Shown: positions 15,460 through 28,999, counted from the stretch's first letter. The stretch: 64,000 nucleotides of DNA from Dermatophagoides farinae (GCF_024713945.1 NC_134678.1:5456001-5520000), one strand, 5' to 3'. Numbers and translations are program-made. Notes: a model not told the origin generated them from the letters alone.

Positions 15460-18400
15460 TTGTCCTCACCACTTTATAACTAGTGAATACTCACTTTAAC
15501 GATAGAAAAATGACCAATTATTATCTGATTGTTCATTTCTGTATTTTTTCCAAAAAAAAAAAAAAATGAAATTTGGGCGTTACTGTCTACTGTATATGTT
15601 TAAACAACAGTTAGTAACTAAAACATGAACGTGTTCCATTTAGAAAATATTTTTTTTCATCTTGCAATTTGCCACCGAATTTCACATACAAATAGGAAGA
15701 AATGTTCATTGTCATAATCGAAAAAAATGTATTATATTAATGTCAAATGACAATGATAAAATTGTCCTAAAATGTTTCATTGATCGATAATTATCGATTA
15801 ATCGATTATTATTATTTGTAGCAGCAATGAAAATTCTACTATCCATCCTTCATCTTCAAAAAAAAAAAAAAAAACTGAACAACAAAATATAATTAGTCTT
15901 TGGGTAATGTGAATATATATTTTGAGGGACTATGAAACAATCTAAATCGTTTTCGATAGATTATCCTCGTTATCCATGATAATTTCAATTCATTTAGATT
16001 TCATTTTCAGTAGAATTTGGCCAAATAACACAAAAACAATGGATTCTATTTCTGTTTGTTTGTTTGTTTATTTGTTTGTATGTCGGTCGTTCGGTCGACA
16101 ATGGCCATTTATCATCATTTTTAACGTTGTTGTGTCATTGAATTGTTGTTGTTTTTTTTTTGTTTTCGTGAATTGAATACAAAATTTTTTTTTTCATTTG
16201 ATCTCTGGGTGTTGATTCTCATATCTAAAGAAAACTAAAAAGACAGAATTTCATTCATTTTTTAATCATAACCATAGTATGAGAATTCTAGATGTTTTTT
16301 CTTTCTTCGTCTCTGATTCATGAAATGTGTGTTTGTATGTGAAAAAAATATGAATTTCATTTCGTTTCATTCATCAACAAGAAAAAGAGAAAAAAAAAGT
16401 CGAATGTAAACAAACTTATCGAAATACGATTCTCTCATTTCATCGATAAGAAGCTTAGCTCCTTTTTTTTCTCTTGAATTCAGCAAGCATTCTTTGTATT
16501 CAATTTAATAGGATTCGCGTTTGCTTCGTTTGTTTTGCCTGGAACCTTGAAGCGATTGTTTTTCTACACCTTTTTTTTATTTTACATTCGTAATTCTTTA
16601 TTTTTATCTATTATATTGCACGCTATTTTTTCCATTTCCTTCTTATACTTGTTTCCGTTTTATTTTTTTACATTTTTGTTTGTTTGTTGATTTTTCATTT
16701 TTTATTAATATATTGTTTCTTTTTGTTTAATGTTTTATTTTTGTTTTTCATCCATTTCCTTGTTCCATGTTTTCGTTTCTGTCGTATGCTCGAAAATCAT
16801 TCGTTTATATTTATGTGTCTGTATGTGTGTGTGTGCGTTTCATCGTTGGTGGTTTATTTGTTTTGTTTTTTATTTCTCTCACTATTTGTTTGGTTTGTTT
16901 GTCACAACTAAACCTGAACCTGAACCCCATTCGCGCCATCAAAAAAAAAAACGAAAAAAAAAACCGAAAAAAAGACTTAAAGAAACATTTTCATTTGGAA
17001 CCAAAATCGGTTAGAATCGCATTAGATGATGGTAAATCATCCATACAATTCCGTTGCCAACCACCATTTGGTATACCTAAACCGATCGTATTTTGGATGC
17101 GTAACGATATGATCATATTGGAAAGTGAGCCAGAACATTCATCTTCTTCACAATCATTATCATCATCACCATCATCATCATCATCATTGAAATCTAGTCA
17201 AAAATCACAATTTTTAACTGAAAAATTTATACGAAGAAAAAAAAATTTTCCCGATAAAAAAGTGATAAGAAAAAAATTTATTTCAAATAATAAAACGATT
17301 ACTAATTATAGTGGTAATGGTGGCCATCGTAAACGTATGGCAGAATCTGTGAATAATAATTACAATGATAATTACGATGAAGATGAAGACGATGAAATGG
17401 ATGATGAAGATGATGATGACGACGATGATGATGATGAACTGGAATTCGATGCATCTAAACAACCGGAAAAAGAAATCGGTAGCGATGATAATGATGAAGA
17501 TTCAATATTACCACATCATTTTGATTTAGCTGCTGGACATGTTTCAAATTCAAATAATAATAACATTCCAATCAATTATCATATGGCTGATGATTATTCA
17601 CTTGTAATTAAACATGTTACAATGGATGATCATGCCAATTATACATGTGGTGTATATAATGTTGCCGGTGTAAGATTTACTCGACCAGCTACACTTACAG
17701 TATTTGGTAAATTATTTTTTTTTCAACCCCTTATTCATTCACTATTAATGTCCAAACAAACTAACAATATTTGTTAAATTCTAACATATGATTCTGGAAA
17801 ATTTATTTGATTCCCTCGATTTCAATTAACAATTTTTAAATTTTAATTTCATTGATTCTTTATTCATATTTTAATTTAAATTCCATTTTTCATCTTTTTT
17901 GTCCCGAAAAAATAGTGAATGGTGAATGGTCCAATTGGGGTAGTTGGTCACCATGTCAATTGGCACCCGGATTAACAGCACAAGGATTGAAATGTGGTAT
18001 CGGTACACAAAAACGTGTTCGCCATTGTAGTAATCCTACACCAGTTAATAATGGTCAATTTTGTCCCGGTGAATCGGTTCAGGTTACTGAATGTACAATT
18101 CTTTGTCCACCAATCGATGGTTTCTGGTCACCATGGTCACAATGGTCAATTTGTTCACATGAATGTACACAGGTAGAAAAAAAAATTAAATTAAAATTAT
18201 CATTTTTTCTCATCATTGTAATCAATTATTCACTAGGTTCGAAGAAGAATCTGTAATAATCCAATTCCAGAATATGGTGGACACGATTGTTTTGGTTCAG
18301 ATTTTTTGATAAAAAATTGTACAGGTGGTCTATGTCGTAAGAATTTCGGTAAGTTTTATTCTATTTCTTAAACATACAATATATACACAAACAAACATAG

Positions 18401-19355
18401 ATCAAATTAGCTTATCTATAATATCGATCCATTTGAATGCTTATGATCTATGAGTCATTCATGATGATGACAATGATGTTACTATCATCATCATTCATAA
18501 TCACTCATCCGTTCCATTTCATTCCTATACAGCGTATAGCTATTTTTGCTTACTGAGAAAAAAAATGAAAAGTTAGGATGTTTTCTTTTTTTTTCTTTGT
18601 TCACCATTTCAGGGGAAATATAGTTTTGACTTTCCATTAAAGCCATTTCGTACTAAGTTTGTGATGTGTGTTTCACATAAAATCTTTTTTGTACAATGCC
18701 ATTTGCGTGGTTGACTTCTATTCATTCATTTATTCTTATGATGATGATGTTGATGATGATGATGGAATTGACCTCCCCCTGTTCATTCACAAAAATAAAA
18801 AAGGCAAGAACAAAAGACGCCCAAGCCATCCCAAATTGAAGAGGATTGGAATTGTCGGAAGCCAAATTTTCAACATCATCATCATCATCATTCTCGTTTT
18901 CATTCTAGCCATTTGAATGCCATTTCCGGTTTTTTGGAATTAGACCCAATTTCCGATTTATCAAAGATTTTTTCTCTATTCATTTTTTTCTCTGGTCAGA
19001 CAAAAGAAAAAACTTTTGTCAAAATGAAAAAGAATAATTTTTTCTTTCTTTCTCTTTTAACATTTCAATTTTTTATTTTTACCAATCCGCTTTGGTCGAA
19101 TAATTTAGTGACAGATTGATTATTATTCTAGAAAACGAATAATATGGCGTTGAATGAAGTTTTTTGGATTGAAAAAATAAAATTGAAAAAAGAAACTTTC
19201 AAGATTCGACAAGTAAAAATACTGAATGTTTTGAAAATTCTGAAATTTTTTTTTCAATCTTTTAAAGATGAAATCAACCTTACTCCAGTGTGTGTTCTGT
19301 GTTAAGTAAAAAACGAATAGGAAATCCATTAGTTTTGGATCGTTAAAACATTGCG

Positions 19356-19394
<39 letters not shown>

Positions 19395-22300
19395 CTGTCA
19401 TTCCACTTTCAGAACCATCAATGAATTTTGTTTTATAGCTAGTCGCGCGCGCTTCTCATTTACCCCATACTCAGCAGCACCCACACAAATACACACAAAG
19501 AGAGAGAGAGAGAGAGAGAATCCATGGTACATAGAATTAAATCAAATCAAATGTTTGTAAGTTGATCGAGAGTTGAGATGCTTGCTTTTTTCATAAGTAT
19601 GATGATGATGATAAGTGTAATGACCGAATATTCCGATGAGTTGGTTTTTTTTCCTCAACATACCACCACTATATATGCGCCATCAGTTGCCATTTCATGA
19701 CACGAGTATTTGTCCACGAAACATTAAAATAGTGATAAAAGATTCTTTTTTTGATTTTCTCTCTTTTTGATTCTTTACGGCCACATCTAAATGGGAGAAA
19801 CAAGAAAAATAAAACCAAAAAAAAAAAAAAAAAAAAAAACAACCACCAATGAGAATGTGGAATATATTTTGGATTCATCCAATCAAAAAAAAAAAAAAAA
19901 AAAATAATAATGTCTATGTAACCATTACATCACCCATCTACATCATTGTTTGTTGTCCGTTTGTTTTTGTTTTGTTGCTTGTCATCACTATGATGAAAAT
20001 GAAAATAGCAATGATAGAAAAAAACAACTGGAACGATTTGACTTGTCATTGTTTTTTTATGATTGTAAACTGACAATAATTCTTCTTAGTCGTAAGGATG
20101 TTTTGTGTATGTTTAATAACAAACATATAGCACGCGTTTACTGACTAGATTCAATTAAAGAAATTGAAATTGTCGATCTCTTTTTTCTGGTTGCGATTTT
20201 CTTTTCATTTCATTTAGTTTCATTTGTTTCATCTGGAGAAATTTACGATGGTTTTTTTTTGTTCAGTTCTCCTTTCCCTGTATTTCTTTTGATCGTTTCA
20301 TATATTTAATTCATTTGAATCTTCTTTGATGATTCATACATATTCACCAGTTTATTTTATTATCATCACAAATGATGTGATGTGCAAGTGGCTAGAAAAT
20401 TTTTTTTTTATTATTATTACAATTGTCATTTCCCATTCTGATTTTCAATGACAATTTTGCCCTATAGCAGTTTACTGTTTTTCATCACCGTTTTTATGAT
20501 CATGATATACGGTTTTGGATGTTTTCTCGAATAAAATATCGTTTGTTTCATATCATTTCAGAAGTAACGATTACAATTTTTATTATCCTGTTTTGGCTGT
20601 TGTTCCACGATTAATCCAGTCATTGACGATAATTTCACATGAAATTTGTCACATGTTTTACATTGATAATAATCAACCGTTTGCATAGACAATTTTCGAA
20701 TTTTTTTTTATATAGCCATCCGAATGATGAATCATTCGGAATTTCTCTCACTCTGTGTTCCTTATTGAATGTTAATCAATCTATGAAGTTGATTTAGCGT
20801 GATAATGTCGAATGAAAATGTAGATTCTGATGTTTGAAATTATTTCATTGACTTTATTGTTCTTTTTCTTCATCAATTCTTTGAAATGAGATTCTGATTT
20901 TTTTTTTAACATTTGCTTTGTGGTATGAAGATGATGATGATGATGTTATTTCATTGTGCATCCATCATTCAATATTCTGGAACAAAAATAGCAATCAAGT
21001 AAAAACGACAATAACAATGATTCACGATGGAACGATACGCTCAATCAAGCTTGTCATCATCATGTCGTTTTCGTTGTTATCATCAATGTCAATTCTTTAG
21101 ATGAAGATAATGAAATTATAACGAGAGAGAAAAAGAGAGAGAGATGTGCAATCACAATTTTACGATTTACGATTGAAACGAACAAATTTAACCAAACGAT
21201 TCGGAATAATGATATGAGCCCCAAGTAATATTATATAGAGAGAAAGAGAATGATAGAAATTTTATGAAGGAGGATTCAGTCGATTATTCATTGTTTGTGT
21301 ATATGTTGATGCGTATTTCAATCTCCTTCTCTTTATTCATTCAACTAAAGCGAATCAAGCCATTGTCGTGTATTTATGGTTAGCATAGAATTGAATAAAT
21401 TGATAATATAATCAAATTAACTTTTTTTTCCTACTCGATTCGATTGCATTGTATTGCTACTTTTATGTTTGTGAATGTATGTGATTGAATTTGATGGATG
21501 TTTAAAAAATCATTTTCAAAATCATTATTGATAATATATATATAGATTCTACAATCGATTTTTCTTGTCTAGAACCACCATTTTAACTTGGATAATAATG
21601 ATGACATTAAAATTAAATTTAAATTCAACAAAGAAATTTAACAGAAAAATCAAGTCATTTTTTGTTCTCTTTATTCTCTCTTTCTCCCTCGCCCGAGTCG
21701 AAATTAAAGATCCATCTCAAATTTCTTACAAAGAAATAAATAATCATCATTCTTTTTATTTAACGTTTCTTAGCCAACTAAATGATGAATGAAACAAATC
21801 ATGAATGAATCGGAATCAAAATCGGGAACAAAAACAAATCCTTTCCATTTATAGATCATTTATTTTGGAACACAATTTTTACAAACACATGAGTTAGATT
21901 ATATATCAACTTGAATGTGTATGAAAAGATTATATACGAAACAAAAATTTCGAACAAAAAATAAATAAACAAACAAACGAAATGTTTGTGATGATGATGA
22001 TGATGATGATGATGAAATGTGTTTGTCTATGTATGTTTGTTCATTCATTCAATTCTTCATGTGCACGAATTTGATGGAAAAATTTTCATTCTACCATCAT
22101 CATCATCATCATCATCATCATCCAAATACAAAAGCAAACAAAACTCAGTAGCGGTGATGAGAGATGATGGTGTGTGTGTGTGTGTGTGTGTGGATCAAAT
22201 AAAAAGGAAAGCAAAAATCCATGTATCAAATTTCAACCTATCTTTCTTTTTTTTTTCTTTTCTTTCACAAAAGCTTTTTGTGTAATTTCAAGGAACAACA

Positions 22301-25300
22301 CTCATGCAGATAAATCCTAATCATCATCAATGTGTGTGTGTGTAAAAATTTTTTGTCCAAAGTGGACCAAATGTTTTCATGTTGTCCACAAAAACATATT
22401 TACATGGATGAAAATAATAACTTGTACCCTTGAGACCACCAATACCACTAGTAACGACAACAAAACTAAAAATCACAGAATTCATTTGTTTTCTATTATT
22501 TTTAGTTTTTTTTTTAGAAAAGTTTTGATTGACATGTTTATATTTGAAACTAGGAAAAACAAACAAACATGAATGGGTTACTCGTTATGTGAAAACCGAA
22601 AACAATTTCATAGATTCAAATATTTAAACATTAAACATCATCATCATCATAAAACGATACCATCATGTAACAATTTTCATCTCAATATTATATCTATCAA
22701 ATAAATATACAAAACCTTTTTCCCCGGAGAGAGAAAGAGAGTGTGTGAAAGAGAATCATCTCATATAACAAGTGTATTTTGATTACAAGAAAATTGTGTG
22801 GTAAAACGGTAAACGTTGCCCATTCGTTGTTGTCAGAGACTTTTACATTTTTTTTACCTTATCATAACACCATCCAATAACCAAAACGAAAACGGTATAC
22901 ATCAGATTTTTTCAATTCGATGTTTCATAATAATAATAATAATAATAATGAAACATGAATGATGACAACAACAGAAAAGATGGAATATATAACATTCATA
23001 TAAATACCGAAAAATAAAAGAACAATGTATTTGTGAGAATTGAATCGGTAAGCATCTGTGTCTGTTTTTTTTTGGGGGGATGAATGAGAAGAAGCAGAAA
23101 AAAAATCTCATCATCAACATCACGCGACAATTCCAATTCTCAACCTAGCATGGCGCCTTGGTTGTATTGTTTTTTCTACCATTCTCTTTTGTTATTTTTT
23201 TTTCATTTCTTTCAATTCTTTTCTCTCTCTCTGTCTCTCACATAATGTTCACCATATTGGATGAGAAGACAAAGCAAAAAAAAAATTGTTCAGCTTCATT
23301 ATTATTCTGCAATCGAAATCGCACTGCTGTTGTGATCACCATTTTTTTCTTTTTATTTTTTTTTGTCCATGTCTGGTGACAACACGTTTTTTTTCGCTCT
23401 TCATAACACAATGGTACAGAAAAAAAATCAGAATAAAAAACAATCAAATTCTTGTGATATGGAACGAAATAGACGAGAAAAAACTAAATTATTATTTTAA
23501 ACCGAATTTGTTATTTTTGTTTGGACTTTCCGCGTTCATACGAATTGAAATATTTGATTTACCTTTTTCGATATTTCTTGTTGGTTTGGTTGTCTGGTTT
23601 TTATCTTGTCTATTGAGACAGATTGTCAATTATAATTACGACGATTTACGAATGCTATAATAGCTTGTGTGTTTCAACATTGTAATAGGATTCTCTCTCA
23701 CTTTTTTTTGTAAATTTTTTATTGACAAAAGTTAGCTTGTCATTGTCAATCTTTTAGCCAATTAAATGTGACACTTTTTAACTTATTTTTTGAAACGTTA
23801 ATTAACTCTTTTTTTTTATTTTTTGTTTACATTCACTCAGATCCAACCAATTTTATCCAGCCAATCGGATCGCCCACAACTACTCTACAACAGTCAAATG
23901 ATCAAATATATTTTATAATAATATTCATATTGATTCTGATCATATTAACTTTTGTCATCTATATTGTTTTAAAATTTCAACTTCATCGACGACGTCATGG
24001 TGCCAAATCAACAGCTTCACCTTTCAATCATCATTCATGGTTGAATGGTGGTACCGATTCGGATCATCTTTCTCATGGAAGTTTAGGTCCAATAGATCCT
24101 GAAGATTCTCTTGTACCGCAAACTTCTTTGACACCAACATTACTATTGTTACAACAACAGGATGGCCGATTTTATAATAAAGCTGTCAAACCCAGTGGAA
24201 ATTATAATCATTATCCGATGGAACCAATTTTATCCAAACAACAACAATCGGCATCAGCTACTCCACAAAAAATGATGCTTGTATCTCGACTAAATCAATC
24301 GAATCAACAAAATGGCATGTTGGATCATTTTCTGATGCAACCAGGTTCCGGTTCGAGTTTGCAATCAACTCCATTGCATCCGAAAGGTCATCCATTACCA
24401 ACGATTCCTCGTGATGATGATAGCGTCAGTTTTCGAAGTGGTGGATCGAGCGCGAATCGTTATGAAGAACCGCAATTTCATCATTCACTTGTCCAACCAA
24501 TTTCCGGTGTCCGAAAATCAGTTAAAAAAGGCTCACCACATTCATCTAACGGTGGCAATGCTGGCACTAATAGTAGTAGTGGATCAGCCAACACTGCCCT
24601 CACTACTACCGCTAATGATATGAGTCAAAATGAATCCGAGCCAGATTATGCCGAACCAATTATAAATGAATTCGAACAAACAACTAATATTCGACCTCCT
24701 TCGTTGACTACAGCGCCTCCTATTTCACCATCACCACAAAAAAATCTCCGTTATTCTTCGGAAGAATCTTCAGGTTGTTCGGATGGTTCGAATAACATTG
24801 GCTCTCTTTGTGGCCGACATGAGAAATTTCTTAAAATCAATCACGAATTAACTCGGTATGGACATTATTCTTCATTACCAAACCTTGGTGTGTGTTTATA
24901 TTTGCCACCCGAATTCCTCATTCTAACATCAAGCATGTCCGGTAATCATTCTATGAATCGAGCAACCGATGAATCAAATGGTGATTTATACATTCGTTAT
25001 GGTATCGATACTCGTGCTCGATATCCTGGGCTATGTTCCTTAAGCTCAGTGATCACTTTAAATTTATCGAAACAACATCAGCATTATATTGATCTTAATC
25101 GTCCAGCTATACTCTCTTTTCGTCATTGTCTTTCATTTCCCAATCACCAACAACCTATTGATATGGCATCTCGAAAGAATTTAGTAATCATGTGGCAAAA
25201 TCAACAAGAACACCAACACTCATCTAAATCATCATCCAAATGGATTGAATTGATCCGTTTGGATGACCAACAAGATCCTAATTGCTATGCATACCTGGAT

Positions 25301-26698
25301 TCGAATCATGTTTATCTAGTTACTCGATTATTGGGCCGATTCATGTTTTGTTATAAACATGATTTTTCTCAATATGGTTCAACATCCACGACTGCTGATT
25401 CAAATCTCGAATTACCATCTACATTTGGTTCGATTGGCCGATCTGCATCAAAAAGTGCAGAATCTTCAGTGATTTCTAAAATGGTCAATTTTTCCATCAC
25501 CATTGAACAATGTAGTCAAACTGAACATTTAATCAAATGTTTTGTATACGACAATTTACCCGCTTCTGTTTTAATGTTCCAGAATGATCAATTACCATCA
25601 TTAAATTCATCTTCAGAGTCTACAGTGATGAATGGCCAAAATAAGCTTGTCCAAGTACTTATTGGGCGTATGTCCAATCCTTTAATAACAACAGCATATA
25701 ATTCTTCTACTAAAATTTCCTTGCCGCCAAATCGCAGTTCAGCCCTTTGTTTTGAACTTATTCAACAAGCTAATTCTACTCCTTCACATTCTCGTATTCC
25801 AAATATTGGTTCTAATCCACGCATGGAAATTCCTTTGGAACATCTTTGCTCTTTAGGGCCTAATTCAATGCTCCATTGTTCTTTTATGGTGCCGAATGTC
25901 AGAAATACGAACATTTTAATCATGGATAATGACGAAAATTTAGTTGATGATAATGATGATGATCAAGAACAAGATTCTGACGATGATATCGATTTGCAAG
26001 ATTCTTATGATTCAGTTGATGATTCGAGTTTTTCTCCTACTTACGAAAATAAACCTACACGGCCGTACTCACGCAGAAAAAAATCATTATTGAAAAAGAA
26101 TTATAGAAATTTGAATTATGAAATAAAAGTGTGGCAACAAAAACCCGAAACACGTAAACGTTTGCATCATCATCATTCGAATACATTAACATTGAATTAT
26201 CTTAATATGAGGCCATTACATCGTCTACCGTCTAGCGATAGTGCTCAGCAATATTTTTATCATGAAGAATCTTGCCGTTTATTTGGCGATTCTGAATTAG
26301 AACTAAGACGATCCATGGCTGAACGTCTAGATCTTTCTTTATACGGCAACGATCTTAGTCCATGGAAAGAATGGGCAATGGCAATGTTGATGATATCCCG
26401 TGATAATAGCCATCATGGTTGGCTCACATATTTTGAACGACAACCATCACCAAGTATTCAATTAATGGAACTTTGGGAATCAAAAACCATAACAGAATTG
26501 ATGATCGCCATGGTTGATGACAAAATTGGACGACGATCACATCGAAAACGGAATAACAACAAACAATCATCCATACTAATGTCAACGAACCCTATGAAAA
26601 TGAAAGAATTATTCTTCTCGAAATTGTTACATCAAATACAAACAACTATTGGTGGTAGCTCTGATCTTGTTGATTTGATTCTTGGCCACAAGTTTTGA
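9335..26698 (+). CDS. Unc5: Unc5 netrin receptor, 5'-incomplete, 7 exons seen
   Basis: Repulsive axon-guidance receptor for netrin, a type I plasma-membrane protein. Exons: 9335-9763, 9874-9944, 12792-12933, 16975-17706, 17916-18172, 18237-18348 and 23841-26698. All junctions are GT-AG and the joined frame is open for 1532 residues. Domains in order: a His/Asn/Ser-rich leader; Ig1 (exons 1-3, motifs FTCN and YQCWC); Ig2 (exon 4, FRCQPPFGIP to ANYTCGVYN); two TSP1 repeats (WSNWGSWSPC, WSPWSQWSIC); a membrane span at about 23900-23985; ZU5 (about 24880-25400); UPA (about 25480-25910); an acidic linker; and a death domain (about 26330-26560, motif MELWESK). This is the canonical UNC5 order. The protein is much longer than the usual 900-1000 residues because of low-complexity inserts in the leader, Ig2 and the cytoplasmic region. 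The first exon seen starts inside a codon, so the signal-peptide exon is missing. The domain assignment is very sure; the precise 5' end is unknown. Confidence 0.95.
14732..14750. repeat. (AC)n microsatellite
   Basis: A perfect AC tract of about 19 nt in the Unc5 intron. Confidence 0.9.
14836..15050 (+). other. Exon-like island inside an Unc5 intron
   Basis: A mixed-composition block preceded by TTTTACACAG and followed by GTATGTGAGT. It contains an open frame (from ATG 14868, 61 codons, MMSPEFFTNIVLEERR...) and a longer open frame on the opposite strand. Spliced between the flanking Unc5 exons it would bring an immediate stop, so it is not a standard exon. It may be a poison exon, a separate small transcript, or chance. 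Confidence 0.25.
15425..15454. repeat. (TG)15 microsatellite
   Basis: A perfect TG dinucleotide tract in the Unc5 intron between 12933 and 16975. A (CA)n tract lies about 130 bp upstream (15291-15309), so the two could pair as a hairpin. Confidence 0.95.
19359..19519. repeat. Two (GA)n tracts flanking 110 bp of mixed sequence
   Basis: GA tracts at 19359-19387 and 19499-19519 bracket a mixed segment that contains a CGCGCGC core (19443-19449). GA tracts of this kind bind GAGA-type factors in insects; whether that applies here is unknown. Confidence 0.85.
21991..22121. repeat. (GAT)n and (CAT)n trinucleotide tracts
   Basis: A GAT tract (21991-22014) and, about 80 bp on, its complement-type CAT tract (22095-22121). 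They could pair as a long stem in RNA. Dozens of shorter copies are scattered through all the non-coding DNA of this window. Confidence 0.9.
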
Positions 26699-27257
26699 TC
26701 CATACTTTTTATTTATTATCAATTTTCAATTTTTTTAATCTCATTCAACATTTCTTTCACATCTTATTAACGAACAAAAAAACACTTTTGGAAAAATTAT
26801 AATTCAATTGAACAAATCATATAAATGTAAGCAATTTTTTTCAACAAGTGCCTACCCCAAATCATTCAAGTGTCCTAGTTAGCAATTTGAAAAATTTGTT
26901 TATACACTATCCAATGGAACACCATCCAAAGAAACATGACAATAAGAGCTTCGACTATTTAAAAAGAAGCAAAGAAGAAAAATCCGTTTTATTATCCATT
27001 CACAAACAATTCTAATGATTAATGCCCTTATTATTATTGATTGATTGATTGATTGATGTGCATTGATAATAACTTTTTACACTGTTTTTTTTCAATTTAC
27101 TTTTTTTTAATTATTTAATTTTTTTTCCTGTAAATATGAAAAAGATTTACTAATTTGAAAAGATGAATAAAAACATTGATTTATATATTGAAAATTCTTT
27201 TTTTAAAAAAAAACATTGATAAAAAGTATTATTTTGTGAAATAATTATCACTTGTGA
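26699..27257. other. Convergent 3' region of Unc5 and Shmt
   Basis: 559 bp between two stop codons, AT-rich. A plus-strand AATAAA at 27166-27171 may serve Unc5. A (GATT)n run lies at about 27038-27058. There is no gene. Confidence 0.6.
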
Positions 27258-28999
27258 TTAATATTCATCATAACCGGGCAATGGAAATGATCGGGCAAAC
27301 TGTTCGACTTCAGCTCTCAATTCAGCTATTTGTTGCTGGAATTCTTCTGTTTTCAATGTTGCCATGAAATCTTTCAACAATTTTCCAGGCGCTGCTTTCG
27401 TAATTTTTTTGGCAAGTTTTACGCCTATGAAAGTAACAGAAAATTTGTTAAATAAAACCGATTGAAATTAAATTAAACATTCATATAACATTTACCTCGA
27501 TCGATGAACTCGACTACTTTGATCATATCTTCCTTCGTTTAATCCTCTTGTAGTCAATGCAGGAGTTCCTAAACGAATTCCTCCTGGATTTAAGGCAGAT
27601 TTATCACCGGGAACAGTATTTTTGTTGCAAGCAATTTCAATGTCTTCTAAAACTTTTTCAGCACGTGCACCATTGACGCCAAGTGGACGGAGATCGACAC
27701 AGACCAAATGATTATCGGTACCACCGGTAGTAATTGTATATCCTTTAGCAATCAATTGTTCTGCTAATTTTGCAGCATTTTTCACAACCTGTTGTTGATA
27801 TTCTTTGAATTCTGGTGTCATGGCTTGTTTCATGGCAGTTGCAATGCCTGCAATAGCATTCTGATGTGGGCCACCTTGTAACCCAGGGAAAACTGTTTGA
27901 TTGACACGGTCTTCCAAATCATACATGATCTTTTCTCCTTTTTTCGTAACAGAACGAACACCTTTACGATAAAAAATTACTGCTGCACGAGGCCCTCGAA
28001 GTGTTTTATGAGTGGTTGTCGTAACAACATCGGCATATAGGAATGGAGATGGAGCGAATCCAGTTGCAACTAGACCACTAACATGGGCCATGTCGGCCAT
28101 CAAATAAGCATCTACTGAATTGGCTATCTTACGGAAACGTTCATAATCCAAATGTCTTGGATAACAACTGATTCCAGCAATAATTAATTTTGGACGGAAT
28201 AATTTAGCGGTAATTTCCAATTGATCATAATCAATCAAACCAGTGACAGGACTAATTCGATATGGCATCGATTCAAAAAATAATGATGTACAGGATATTT
28301 TCTTCTTATCCGTTTGAAATCCATGGGTAAGATGACCACCATCAGGCAAATCCAAGCCCATAAGACGACCTCCATGTCCGGCTAATGCAGTTAAAGCAGC
28401 TAAATTTGCCGGTGAACCCGAATATGGCTGTACATTGACACCCCATTCTTCAGGGTTACAATTGTAAGCTTCGAGCGCACGTTTCTGGGCTAACAATTCA
28501 ATTTCATCAATATGTTCATTACCACCATAATATCTGTTTGGAATTAATTTTTTTTAATGGAAATTAAAAACAATAATTGAGAAAATTACCTTGCACCAGG
28601 ATAGCCTTCAGCATATTTATTATGTAGACATGTACTCAATGCATGCAGGACGCCAACGCTTGTAATATTTTCCGAAGCAATCATCTCCAGACCACGTTTT
28701 TGACGATCCTTTTCTTTTTTGACAATATCATACAATTCGGGATCACCTTCATCTAATGTTTGCCATAAAATTCCTTTTCCCTTAGTTACGGTGGTTGACA
28801 TTGTTGAAGAGCTATGAAACGGTTTACGCGAAAAATTGTTTGAATATAAAACTATTGGAGTTGATGATGATGAGTACGAAAATGAACACGACAAGTTTGA
28901 TGTACAAATCGAAGATGAAAGCAAAGCTTGATTACAACTATTGGTGGATGAAACTAAGCGAGCTACAAGATGTTGCAGTCTAAAACGAGATGAGGACAT
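27258..28999 (-). CDS. Shmt: Serine hydroxymethyltransferase (SHMT), with one apparent frame disruption
   Basis: PLP enzyme that converts serine and tetrahydrofolate to glycine and 5,10-methylene-THF. Minus-strand exons: 28590-28999, 27496-28533 and 27258-27424, ending in the family-typical PGYDEY. The PLP-lysine motif [12 protein letters not shown] is intact. The first 66 residues are Ser/Arg-rich with few acidic residues, like a mitochondrial presequence. A second ATG at 28801 begins [10 protein letters not shown], so one gene may give mitochondrial and cytosolic forms by alternative starts. Near 27531-27535 the frame changes: the read frame gives [11 protein letters not shown], whereas family members read [15 protein letters not shown], which the next frame supplies after one surplus base. 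Exon 2 is 1038 nt, one more than the splice phases allow. A base-call or assembly error is likelier than a pseudogene, because everything else is intact. It is convergent with Unc5. Confidence 0.93.

Larger units (their letters stand above)
18349..23840 (+). other. Unc5 intron between TSP1 exons and the membrane-span exon
   Basis: A 5.5-kb intron with donor GTAAGTTT at 18349 and acceptor CACTCAG ending at 23840. It contains GA, GAT and CAT tracts and poly-A runs. I see no conserved exon or RNA gene in it. The other long Unc5 introns (9945-12791, 12934-16974) are similar. Confidence 0.75.

Noticed and set aside
16767-16974. N-terminal extension of the Unc5 Ig2 exon as a separate start
   Set aside because: The phase and homology of the preceding exon (ASVSFAY joined to LKKHFHLEP) show that the exon begins at 16975.
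9419-22121. Regularly spaced (CAT)n blocks resembling an array
   Set aside because: They are simple trinucleotide microsatellites without spacer-repeat structure, in a eukaryotic genome; not CRISPR.
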